5,916 bases of DNA from Pseudomonadota bacterium (GCA_021839095.1 JAKCBU010000081.1:1-5916), one strand, 5' to 3'; positions 1-5,916 are shown, counted from the first letter of the stretch. Translations and numbers: made by a program. Notes: generated by a model not told the origin, from the letters alone.

Positions 1-1181
1 CCGATCTTTACACACGCCTCGACCGGCACGTCCTGATGCCGGGACTGGTGAACGCCCACACCCACGCGGCCATGACCCTGATGCGCGGACTCGCGGATGA
101 CCTCCCGCTGATGACTTGGCTGAATGAACATATCTGGCCCGTGGAAGGCCGTTTTGTCAGCCCGGAATTCGTCGCCATGGGCACGGAACTGGCTATCGCG
201 GAAATGCTGCGCGGCGGTACCACCACCTTCAACGACATGTACTTCTTCCCCGAAGCGGCGGCGGAAGTGGCCCAGCGCATGGGTATGCGGGCCACCATCG
301 GGCACGTCATCCTCGATTTCCCCACCGCCTATGCGGCCAATGCCGATGCCTGCCTGCAGGCGGCGGCGGACCTGCTGCCACGTCTGCGCAAGATGCCCCT
401 CATTCGCCAGAGCATCGCCCCGCATGCCCCTTACACCGTCGGTGACGCGGGCTTACGCGGCGCACGCGACCTGGCCAAAGTGGAAAATCTGCCAGTGCAC
501 ATGCATGTCCATGAAACCGCTAGCGAGGTGCGGGAGGCCGTTGACCGTGATGGCATGCGCCCGCTGGCGCGTTTAGGCAGACTGGGCTTATTGAACCAGC
601 ATTTTCTCGCCGTGCATATGACCCAGTTGAATGACGATGACTTGGCACTTTGCCGCGACTCGGGACTACACATTGCGCACTGCCCGGAATCCAATCTGAA
701 ACTGGGATCGGGGATGGCGCCGACAGCCGTCCTGCGCCAACAGGGCATCGGACTCGCCATTGGAACCGATGGCGCCGCCAGCAACAACGACCTCGACATG
801 CTGGGTGAGTTGCGTATCGCCGCCCTGCTGGCAAAGGGCGTGAGCGGTGATCCCACCGCCTTTCCCGCTTGGGCGGCACTGGAGGCCGCGACCTTGGGAG
901 GCGCCAAAGCCATCGGCTGGGGCACGGAAATCGGCAGTCTGGAGCCCGGCAAAGCGGCGGACTGCATCGCCATCGATCTGGATCATCCAGCCACCTTCCC
1001 AGTCTACGATCCCGTCTCCCAGGTGGCCTATTGTGCGGGGCGCGATCAAGTCAGTCATGTCTGGGTGCAGGGAAATCCACGCATTGCCGGAGGACAGGCG
1101 GTGAATTGGGACGTGCGGGACTTGTTTGCACGCGCCCACGGCTGGGCACGACGCATTCGTGAAGGAGATAACGACGCATGA
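1..1181 (+). CDS. mtaD: TRZ/ATZ-family amidohydrolase, probable 5'-methylthioadenosine/S-adenosylhomocysteine deaminase (5'-truncated)
   Basis: Metal-dependent cytosolic deaminase of the amidohydrolase superfamily, expected to deaminate methylthioadenosine and S-adenosylhomocysteine to the inosyl forms. The frame is open to the left edge (first full codon at base 3), and the residues before the Met at base 36 (..RLDRHVLMPGLVNAHTH) match the conserved strand preceding the HxH motif. That Met is therefore internal and the true start lies upstream; roughly 50 residues are missing from a family length near 440. Counting from the Met at base 36, the active site looks intact: HTH at 8-10, APHAPYT with H130, HVHE with H157 and E160, H194, HCPESN at 216-220 and GTDGAASNN with metal ligand D245. 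The C-terminal SLEPGKAADCIAID (301-314) is the usual composite-domain return. The stop overlaps the ubiG start (ATGA). Family assignment is firm; exact substrate is inferred, since related enzymes act on other amines. Confidence 0.9.
   Translation, partial: DLYTRLDRHVLMPGLVNAHTHAAMTLMRGLADDLPLMTWLNEHIWPVEGRFVSPEFVAMGTELAIAEMLRGGTTTFNDMYFFPEAAAEVAQRMGMRATIGHVILDFPTAYAANADACLQAAADLLPRLRKMPLIRQSIAPHAPYTVGDAGLRGARDLAKVENLPVHMHVHETASEVREAVDRDGMRPLARLGRLGLLNQHFLAVHMTQLNDDDLALCRDSGLHIAHCPESNLKLGSGMAPTAVLRQQGIGLAIGTDGAASNNDLDMLGELRIAALLAKGVSGDPTAFPAWAALEAATLGGAKAIGWGTEIGSLEPGKAADCIAIDLDHPATFPVYDPVSQVAYCAGRDQVSHVWVQGNPRIAGGQAVNWDVRDLFARAHGWARRIREGDNDA
1162..1167 (+). promoter_or_regulatory. Shine-Dalgarno site of ubiG
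   Basis: AAGGAG lies inside the end of the deaminase gene, ten bases before the ATG at 1178. It favours that ATG over the second in-frame ATG at 1184, which would be 16 bases away. Together with the ATGA overlap this indicates coupled translation of mtaD and ubiG. Confidence 0.75.
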
Positions 1182-1885
1182 ATATGGATCAGGCTGAAGT
1201 CAACAAATTCGACGCCCTCGCCGATCAATGGTGGGATACTGGGGGACCTTTTCGCACCCTGCATGAGATCAATCCGCTGAGACTGGAGTTTATCGCCCAC
1301 GGATGCGGTGGATTGCGTGGCAAAAAAGTGCTGGATGTAGGCACGGGCGGTGGACTTCTGGCGGAGGCCATGGCACGACGTGGGGCCGAAGTCACCGGCA
1401 TCGACCTGGCCGAAGACAGTCTCCATGCAGCCCGTGTCCATGCGGACGCCGGCGAACTGCCCATCGATTATCGACGGATCGCCGTGGAAGATCTGGCGAT
1501 CGAACAACCGGCACACTATGACGTTGTCACCTGTATGGAAATGCTGGAGCATGTCCCGGATCCGGCAACCGTGGTGGCCGCATGCGCCCGCCTGCTGCGC
1601 CCCGGTGGCGATGCCTTCTTCGCCACCCTCAACCGCACCCCCAAGAGTTATCTGCTGGCCGTTGTCGGTGCGGAATATGTGTTGGGCCTGCTTCCGCGTG
1701 GCACCCATGCGTATCAAAAATTCATTCGACCCAGCGAATGGCTGGCCATGATCCGTGAAAACCACTTGCAAATCGTGACGCTCAAAGGGATGCGTTTCGA
1801 TCCCATCCGCCATCGCGGGCGACTCACGGAGGACATCAGCGTCAATTATCTCGGTCATGTGCGCAAACCAGGCCCCCATGCCTGA
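1178..1885 (+). CDS. ubiG: Ubiquinone biosynthesis O-methyltransferase UbiG
   Basis: SAM-dependent methyltransferase that performs both O-methylations of ubiquinone synthesis (2-polyprenyl-6-hydroxyphenol and 3-demethylubiquinol) at the inner face of the membrane. At 235 residues it has the usual family length. The N-terminal KFDALADQWWD (10-20) and INPLRLEFI (31-39) are typical of UbiG. Class I motifs follow: VLDVGTGGG at 51-59, the acidic D76 after strand 2 (GIDLA), MEMLEHVPDP at 120-129 and LLRPGG at 139-144. The segment NRTPKSYLLA to PRGTHAYQKFIRPSEW (about 152-188) is the UbiG-specific insertion known to contact membrane lipid. As I recall the E. coli enzyme, motif I reads GCGGG where this one has GTGGG; a Thr there is common in methyltransferases generally and should not abolish SAM binding. 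The gene overlaps both neighbours, as expected in one transcript. Confidence 0.95.
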   Translation: MNMDQAEVNKFDALADQWWDTGGPFRTLHEINPLRLEFIAHGCGGLRGKKVLDVGTGGGLLAEAMARRGAEVTGIDLAEDSLHAARVHADAGELPIDYRRIAVEDLAIEQPAHYDVVTCMEMLEHVPDPATVVAACARLLRPGGDAFFATLNRTPKSYLLAVVGAEYVLGLLPRGTHAYQKFIRPSEWLAMIRENHLQIVTLKGMRFDPIRHRGRLTEDISVNYLGHVRKPGPHA

Positions 1886-2651
1886 ACTGGCGGCCGTACT
1901 CTTCGATCTCGACGGCACCTTGGTGGACACGGCACCGGATCTCGGGGCCGCAGCCAACCGGATGCGAACCGATCGTGGTCTGCCGGCGATGTCTCCCGAA
2001 ATGCTCCGGCCGGTCGCCTCGCAAGGCGCCCGTGGACTCCTGCGTATCGCCTTCAACCTGCACCCGGAAGACCCGGAATTTGCCCCCATGCGCGCGGAAT
2101 TTCTGGAAACCTACGCCGCCCACCTCTGCGAGCGGAGCGCCCTCTTCCCGGGGATGACGGGCACTCTGCTGATGCTGTCAGAACGAGGGATAGCCTGGGG
2201 TATCGTGACCAACAAACCGGCGTTTTTGACCCTGCCGCTGATTACCGCGCTCCAACTGCCCGTAGCGCCCGACACGGTTGTCTGCGGGGATACCACGGCA
2301 CGCGCCAAGCCTGACCCCTTGCCGGTCATTCACGCCCTCTCACGAATGGGGGTGGCGGCGGCCGAAAGTCTCATGATCGGTGATGATCCCCGCGACATGG
2401 CGGCGGGTCAGGCGGCGGGCGCGCGCTGCTGGGCGGCCGCCTGGGGTTACCTGGAGGCCGGCGACCACCCGCAAGACTGGGGAGCGGAACGCGTCATCGA
2501 CCGGAGTGAAGCGCTAGCATCTGCCCTCTTCCAAGGAGATGGGGCGCCCGCGGCTGCGGGTGATCTGCAGAAGGGCCGCCGCCAAGATCAGAACGCCACC
2601 GAACAACTCCAACAGCGTCGGCATCTCCCCCGCCAACCACCAGGCCGATAA
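1878..2651 (+). CDS. mupP: HAD-superfamily phosphatase, MupP-like (often annotated phosphoglycolate phosphatase)
   Basis: Cytosolic Mg-dependent phosphatase of the Gph/MupP group. Four HAD motifs are visible, counting from the ATG at 1878: DLDGT at 10-14 with nucleophile D10 and acid/base D12, VTNKP at 110-114 with T111, AKPDP at 143-147 with K144, and GDDPRD at 168-173. The helical cap lies at about residues 15-90. I chose 1878 over the in-frame ATG at 1857 because it starts right before the first beta strand, as in the family, and leaves only an 8-base overlap with ubiG; neither start has a strong ribosome site. The order mtaD-ubiG-phosphatase and the stretches MRTDRGLP (29-36) and DHPQDWGA (196-203) resemble Pseudomonas MupP, which dephosphorylates MurNAc-6-phosphate, more than E. 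coli Gph. That is recalled, not aligned. Residues 219-257 form an odd Gln/Arg-rich tail read antisense to the permease gene; the conserved fold ends near 218. Confidence 0.85.
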   Translation: MPELAAVLFDLDGTLVDTAPDLGAAANRMRTDRGLPAMSPEMLRPVASQGARGLLRIAFNLHPEDPEFAPMRAEFLETYAAHLCERSALFPGMTGTLLMLSERGIAWGIVTNKPAFLTLPLITALQLPVAPDTVVCGDTTARAKPDPLPVIHALSRMGVAAAESLMIGDDPRDMAAGQAAGARCWAAAWGYLEAGDHPQDWGAERVIDRSEALASALFQGDGAPAAAGDLQKGRRQDQNATEQLQQRRHLPRQPPGR

Positions 2652-3386
2652 CGCGCCCACGATGACCTCAAACGGCATGATGACGGCGGAAGTACCCACC
2701 GGCATCCGCGCCACCCCAAACTGCACAGCCACCGTCGCTCCGGCAATCCACAACCAGGAAAAGGCGAGCAGGCCGCCGTATTCCGGCAACGGCAGCACCG
2801 GTACAGGCTGGAAAAGCGCGAAGGGCAAGGCAATCAGCGCGCAACCCCACCATACCGCGGTGGCCCGGTGCAGATCACCCAACACCGTATCCGCACGCAG
2901 GACGACATTACTCAGCGCAAAGGCAAGACCAGAGGACATGGCCAGAAGATCATCCATATCCAGATCCGCGAAAGAGAAGCCCTGACCATGACTCACCACC
3001 AGGACGGACCCCCCGACCGCCAGCGATACAGCGAGGGCACCGCGCCAGCCGATCGCCTCTCGCAGAAAGATCCGCGCGGCGAAAATGGCCCAGACGGGGG
3101 AGAGATAAAAGAGCAGGAGCACCCGGATGACTTCCCCATGCACCAACGCCAGCATGAAGGCCACGTTGGTCCAGCCGCCGAGCAGAAACAGCCCGACCAG
3201 CGAGCCACCGTGCCGCCGTAATTCGCGGCGGCGGCGCCAGGACCATAACCCGGCAGGAAGCGCCAGCAGCAGGTAGATGGCGAAAATCAGCCATGCCCCC
3301 CGCAAACCAGCCGCATCAAAATAGCGGAGCGGCCACCAAAGCACGCCCCAAAGGCTGGAGCCGACCAGCAGGGCGATGATGGGCAA
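2514..3386 (-). CDS. DMT-superfamily (EamA-type) permease
   Basis: Inner-membrane protein of 290 residues with about ten hydrophobic helices (roughly 3-20, 31-49, 63-82, 87-104, 115-132, 145-163, 175-193, 205-224, 231-252, 258-275), the standard drug/metabolite transporter layout of two five-helix repeats. Each half ends in the EamA signature: RVLLLFYLSPVWAIF..LRE at 88-110 and PVGTSAVIMPFEVIVGALSAWW at 229-250. The basic run RRRRELRR (51-58) marks a cytoplasmic loop. The substrate cannot be read from sequence; metabolite or amino-acid efflux is the family norm. The start is TTG at 3386 with a weak CGGA six bases upstream. The 200 bases before it contain no ATG on this strand and no in-frame GTG, although the frame stays open upstream. 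The protein therefore begins directly at helix 1. Its last 45 codons and stop lie inside the convergent phosphatase gene. Base composition matches the left-hand genes. Confidence 0.88.
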   Translation of the reverse strand: MPIIALLVGSSLWGVLWWPLRYFDAAGLRGAWLIFAIYLLLALPAGLWSWRRRRELRRHGGSLVGLFLLGGWTNVAFMLALVHGEVIRVLLLFYLSPVWAIFAARIFLREAIGWRGALAVSLAVGGSVLVVSHGQGFSFADLDMDDLLAMSSGLAFALSNVVLRADTVLGDLHRATAVWWGCALIALPFALFQPVPVLPLPEYGGLLAFSWLWIAGATVAVQFGVARMPVGTSAVIMPFEVIVGALSAWWLAGEMPTLLELFGGVLILAAALLQITRSRGRPISLEEGRC

Positions 3387-3462
3387 GCGCTGTCCGCGCC
3401 TGGGAACGATCGGGTGACTCGGGATGATGGTGTTTTTCCTAACCGGTAACCTGCCACGGTCG

Positions 3463-3514
3463 CAGCGGCCCCCGCCAACGGGGCGGACTGAAGTCTGCCT
3501 CAGGGAGACCGCTG
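3463..3514. repeat. Nested inverted repeats in the leader between the ABC and EamA genes
   Basis: An outer 6-bp perfect inverted repeat (CAGCGG at 3463-3468, CCGCTG at 3509-3514) encloses two hairpins that compete for the same arm. Hairpin A pairs CCGCC (3472-3476) with GGCGG (3482-3486). Hairpin B pairs GGC/GCC and GAC/GTC between 3482-3488 and 3493-3499, around a TGAA loop. The pair at 3485/3496 is G-U in plus-strand RNA but A-C in minus-strand RNA, so the plus-strand fold is slightly better, whereas the adjacent gene is on the minus strand. The repeats are seen directly; any RNA function is inference, and short GC stems arise by chance in GC-rich DNA. Confidence 0.4.
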
Positions 3515-3516
3515 TG

Positions 3517-3539
3517 AAAAGAGGGCCGCGCCGCCGCGG
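3517..3539 (-). terminator. Probable Rho-independent terminator of the ABC transporter gene
   Basis: On the minus strand a GC-only 5-bp stem with a 4-base loop (CCGCG-GCGG-CGCGG, 3539-3526) is followed by CCCTCTTTT down to 3517. It starts 47 bases after the ABC gene's stop codon, the right place for a terminator. An outer GAG/CTC pair can extend the stem across a small internal loop. The T tract is short and interrupted, so termination may be partial, with some read-through into the EamA gene. Confidence 0.5.
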
Positions 3540-3586
3540 AAACTCCCGCCGGCAACCGAATCAGCCCCGCAAGGGATATCCGCTGC

Positions 3587-5470
3587 TCAGGCATCGCAGC
3601 GGGCATCCCGGCGATAACGCATCGGCCGGCTTTGCCGGGCCCATAACTCGGCGTAATGTCCCTTCGCCTGCAACAGTTCCTGATGGTTTCCGCTCTCTAA
3701 CAAACGGCCATTCATCATCACGACGATTCTATCAAAATGTGCGATGGTGGATATTCGGTGCGCTATGGCGATCACCGTGCGGCCCGCCATCAAGTCGTCC
3801 AGTTCCGCCTGTATCTCTTGCTCGGTCACCGAATCCAGTGCGGAGGTGGCCTCATCCAGTATCAATATAGGCGCATTTTTCAGGAATACGCGAGCGATGG
3901 CGATACGCTGCCGTTGACCGCCAGAGAGTTTCACCCCGCGCTCTCCTACCCGCGCGTTCAATCCGGTGCGCCCCTGCGAATCCACCAGATCATCCACAAA
4001 GGCATCCGCACGCGCCCTTCGCAAGGCCTCCTCCACTTCGGCGCGGGATGCTTTTTGCCTGCCATAACGCACATTCTCCAGAATCGAGCGATGTAACAGG
4101 GAAGTGTCCTGGGAAACCACGCCGATATATTGCCGGAGGCTCTCTTGCTGGAGGTTCCTGATATCTTGTCCATCCACCAATATACGGCCCTGATCCACAT
4201 CGAAAAAGCGTAACAGCAAACTCACCAGGGTGGATTTTCCCGACCCCGACGGACCGACGATGGCCACTCTTTCGCCGGGCCTGACCACCAAGTTCACATC
4301 GTCTATGTGCCTGATGGCCTCCACCCTATTCCTGTCGGGCTGATGGTAACTGAAAGAAACCCGATCAAAGTCAATGCGCCCCTCCCGATATACGAAAGGC
4401 TTTGCCGATCTCGAGTCGCCCATGATCCGGGGTCTGTCCACCGACCGCATGCCATCCTGAACCGTACCAATATTTTCAAAGATGGCCGACAGATTGCTGG
4501 CCACCCAACCCGACATGTTGGCGATTTGCCAAACCAAGGGGACCGCCGTCACAAGGATCCCCACGGAAATGACACGCTGCTGCCAGAGCCAGATTCCGAC
4601 CCCGGTCGTAGCGCTCAGCAACAGGGTGTTGAGGAGGGTGAGCGACGTCATCCAGGTGGTAACCATGCGTAACGAAGCACGAAAGGCCGAAGTATGGCCG
4701 ATCAGGGCATCTCTGACGAATTGATCCTCATCCTCTGACTTTGCGAAGAGTTTGACGGTATGGATATTCGTATAGCTGTCGACGATGGCGCCGGTCAGGC
4801 CCGATCTCGTCTTCGACAGCAGATTGGATCTTTGGGTCAGGCGCGGAATAAAAAACCGCATCAAGATGCCGTAGAGGACAAACCAGCACAAAACCGGAAG
4901 GGACAGTTTCCAGCTTTGCCGGGCGAGGATCACGATCGAACTCAGCCCATAGGTCAGCAAGTACCATACCGCCGAGAATGTGGCCACCGTGCTTTCCCGT
5001 AAAGAAGGACCGGTTTGCATCACCCGATTGGCGATGCGCCCGGCGAAGTCATTTTGAAAAAAGCTCCATCCCTGGCGAATAATCCCACGATGATTCTGCC
5101 AGCGGATCAGATTGGTAAAATTCGCCGCGATGGATTGATTGATCACGAGATCATGGAAAAAGTGTATGAAGGGCCTGACGATAATGATGATGACCGCCAT
5201 AAAAAGTGTGGCCCTCATCTCGTCTGCGGGCAAAATATCCGTTTTCGCATGCGCCACGAATCCAGTGATCTTTCCAATGAATACCGGAATCGACAAATCG
5301 ACGATCGCCGTCAGTGATCCCACGACAAAGAGCAGAATCATGGATCCTTTGACTTGTGACACATAGTGCCAGTAGAACATCCATACCGAAGAGCGGCGCA
5401 TCGGGTCGGAGATCTCATGCGTATCATGATCCCGGAACACATCGATCATCTTTTCAAAAATCTTATACAT
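3587..5470 (-). CDS. ABC transporter, fused permease and ATP-binding protein (type IV exporter half-transporter)
   Basis: Inner-membrane half-transporter of 627 residues, expected to work as a homodimer exporting lipid, drug or peptide. The transmembrane domain covers about residues 30-335 with six helices (near 44-66, 87-107, 165-185, 188-207, 274-294, 302-320). The ATPase domain follows from about 366 and is complete: aromatic A-loop Y375, Walker A GPSGSGKST 406-414, Q-loop Q454, signature LSGGQ 515-519, Walker B ILILDE 535-540 with catalytic E540, D-loop SALD 543-546 and switch H571. No peptidase C39 domain precedes the membrane part, so it does not itself cleave a leader peptide. The ATG at 5470 is the first usable start, because an in-frame TGA sits at 5486-5488; the ribosome site is weak. 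A peptide-binding protein gene ends 102 bases upstream on the same strand. GC content is well below that of the genes to the left. Substrate unknown. Confidence 0.93.
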   Translation of the reverse strand: MYKIFEKMIDVFRDHDTHEISDPMRRSSVWMFYWHYVSQVKGSMILLFVVGSLTAIVDLSIPVFIGKITGFVAHAKTDILPADEMRATLFMAVIIIIVRPFIHFFHDLVINQSIAANFTNLIRWQNHRGIIRQGWSFFQNDFAGRIANRVMQTGPSLRESTVATFSAVWYLLTYGLSSIVILARQSWKLSLPVLCWFVLYGILMRFFIPRLTQRSNLLSKTRSGLTGAIVDSYTNIHTVKLFAKSEDEDQFVRDALIGHTSAFRASLRMVTTWMTSLTLLNTLLLSATTGVGIWLWQQRVISVGILVTAVPLVWQIANMSGWVASNLSAIFENIGTVQDGMRSVDRPRIMGDSRSAKPFVYREGRIDFDRVSFSYHQPDRNRVEAIRHIDDVNLVVRPGERVAIVGPSGSGKSTLVSLLLRFFDVDQGRILVDGQDIRNLQQESLRQYIGVVSQDTSLLHRSILENVRYGRQKASRAEVEEALRRARADAFVDDLVDSQGRTGLNARVGERGVKLSGGQRQRIAIARVFLKNAPILILDEATSALDSVTEQEIQAELDDLMAGRTVIAIAHRISTIAHFDRIVVMMNGRLLESGNHQELLQAKGHYAELWARQSRPMRYRRDARCDA

Positions 5471-5495
5471 AGAGGTTATCCATATTCATGTGTGT

Positions 5496-5517
5496 TCATT
5501 GCCGGTCATTGCGCAAT
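5496..5517. promoter_or_regulatory. Direct repeat and palindrome upstream of the ABC gene (possible operator)
   Basis: TCATTGC occurs at 5496-5502 and again at 5506-5512, exactly ten bases apart, about one helical turn. The second copy runs into the perfect 10-bp palindrome ATTGCGCAAT at 5508-5517. The site is 26-47 bases before the ABC start codon. I could not place a convincing -35/-10 pair around it, so an operator role is only a suggestion. Confidence 0.3.
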
Positions 5518-5532
5518 AATCAAGACGTCAGG

Positions 5533-5552
5533 ATTTCCTCCGCCCAGGAAAT
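5533..5552. repeat. 7-bp inverted repeat with 6-base loop between the binding-protein and ABC genes
   Basis: ATTTCCT (5533-5539) and AGGAAAT (5546-5552) form a perfect stem around CCGCCC. On the minus strand the hairpin lies 20 bases after the binding-protein stop and is followed by a mixed CCTGACGTCTTGATTATTG with no T run, so it is not a convincing intrinsic terminator. It may trim or stabilise the mRNA between the two genes. On the minus strand its loop and 3' arm also contain GGAGGA, a strong ribosome-binding-like sequence with no suitable gene start after it. Confidence 0.4.
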
Positions 5553-5572
5553 TTCGGCTCTATTGTATATGA

Positions 5573-5916
5573 TCAGCGTACGGCAAGCGGTCTACAGGAG
5601 ACGGAGTACAAGGACTCATCCAGTTGCGCAGGGGTTATTGTTGGAGCGTACTTGACCAAGTATTCAGGATACGGCAGGAACAGTACCGGCACCTGGTCGG
5701 CGGCATAATGCTCATACTCGTAAAGCGCATGAATTCCCTTGTCATCCGCGCTCCTCACGATGAGCCGGTTCATCTTCTGATCACTATAATTACCGTAGTT
5801 CGAACCACCGCCGGTGTTAAACAGTCCATCCCCGCTCGGATAGTAATCCGGATCATAGGACCACACAATCATAGCCGCATCCCAAGTGCCGTGCGGATGT
5901 AATTTGGCCAACTCCA
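5573..5916 (-). CDS. Periplasmic oligopeptide-binding protein of ABC transporter (SBP family 5), C-terminal fragment
   Basis: Only the last ~114 codons are inside the window; the frame stays open through the right edge, and the TTG at 5911 is an internal Leu codon rather than a start. Counting from that codon, the stretch GTWDAAMIVWSYDPDYYPSG (8-27), followed by LFNTGGGSNYGNYSD (30-44), and PVLFLPYPEYLVKY (75-88) are typical of the closing part of DppA/OppA-like proteins. These capture peptides in the periplasm and hand them to an importer. Full members have about 500-600 residues, so some 80% of the gene, including any signal peptide, is off-window. The gene precedes the ABC half-transporter in the same direction and shares its lower GC content. 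An importer permease (DppB/C type) is not visible here. The ligand is not readable from this fragment. Confidence 0.85.
   Translation of the reverse strand, partial: ELAKLHPHGTWDAAMIVWSYDPDYYPSGDGLFNTGGGSNYGNYSDQKMNRLIVRSADDKGIHALYEYEHYAADQVPVLFLPYPEYLVKYAPTITPAQLDESLYSVSCRPLAVR

Noticed and set aside
1857..1877. Longer phosphatase N-terminus starting at ATG 1857 (adds MCANQAP)
   Set aside because: There is no ribosome site and the overlap with ubiG would be 29 bases; the extra residues precede the usual family start.
2547..2560. GC hairpin CCCGC-GGCT-GCGGG as a bidirectional terminator between the convergent genes
   Set aside because: It lies inside both coding regions and has no T tract on either side.
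2539..2985. Long plus-strand open frames antisense to the permease (and similar ones across the ABC gene and the mtaD region)
   Set aside because: They are GC-driven shadows of well-supported genes, with low-complexity Arg/Pro-rich products and no recognisable motif.
3287..3478. Alternative minus-strand frame beginning TTG at 3478 as the true permease N-terminus via a frameshift
   Set aside because: Its peptide is not hydrophobic and shows no membrane-protein character, and the permease is complete at ten helices without it.
3424..3516. Partial likeness to a cobalamin riboswitch on the plus strand (CCCCGCCAACGG and CAGGGAGACC boxes)
   Set aside because: The characteristic GGTG..A.TCC hairpin box is missing, the spacing is too short, and the plus strand downstream has no gene, only the antisense of the ABC gene. 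An Infernal scan with the Rfam cobalamin model would settle it.
5463..5489. Eight-codon upstream reading frame (MNMDNLYV) overlapping the ABC start codon
   Set aside because: There is no ribosome-binding site before it and its size is expected by chance; no attenuator-type codon run is present.
1..5916. Search by eye for CRISPR arrays, tRNA genes, insertion-sequence ends and transposases
   Set aside because: No spaced repeat series, cloverleaf, DDE-type reading frame or flanking target duplication was found; nearly all the DNA is accounted for by the six genes.

Overview
The window is bacterial and reads as a gammaproteobacterium or Acidithiobacillus-like chromosome. The main clue is the order amidohydrolase (mtaD) - ubiG - HAD phosphatase, a cluster I know from Pseudomonas and relatives, together with a GC-rich left half. 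The genus is inference from gene content only.

Left region (1-2651, + strand): three overlapping, translationally coupled genes. The first is the C-terminal ~390 codons of a TRZ/ATZ-family 5'-methylthioadenosine/S-adenosylhomocysteine deaminase, whose start lies off the window. Next is ubiG, the O-methyltransferase of ubiquinone synthesis. Last is a HAD phosphatase that would routinely be labelled phosphoglycolate phosphatase but looks more like MupP, the N-acetylmuramic acid 6-phosphate phosphatase of cell-wall recycling. Two of the products meet in SAM metabolism: UbiG releases S-adenosylhomocysteine and the deaminase can act on it.

Middle (2514-3586): a ten-helix DMT/EamA-family permease on the minus strand converges on the phosphatase gene, and the two overlap tail-to-tail by 138 bp. 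The permease appears to start at TTG. The 200-bp gap upstream of it carries a terminator-like hairpin for the next gene and a nested inverted-repeat element.

Right region (3587-5916, minus strand): a complete fused permease/ATPase ABC half-transporter of exporter type lies downstream of the last ~114 codons of a periplasmic oligopeptide-binding protein (SBP family 5) that runs off the right edge. Hand-counted sample lines fall from about 70-73% GC in the left and middle genes to about 47-52% here, so this pair may belong to a different, possibly acquired, segment. The 102-bp gap between the two genes holds a hairpin, a 10-bp palindrome and a one-turn direct repeat.

I found no tRNA, rRNA, CRISPR array, transposase or obvious insertion-sequence end. 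The best candidates for a second look are the phosphatase identity, the antisense C-terminal extension, the structured leader at 3463-3514, and the pairing of a peptide-binding protein with an exporter.
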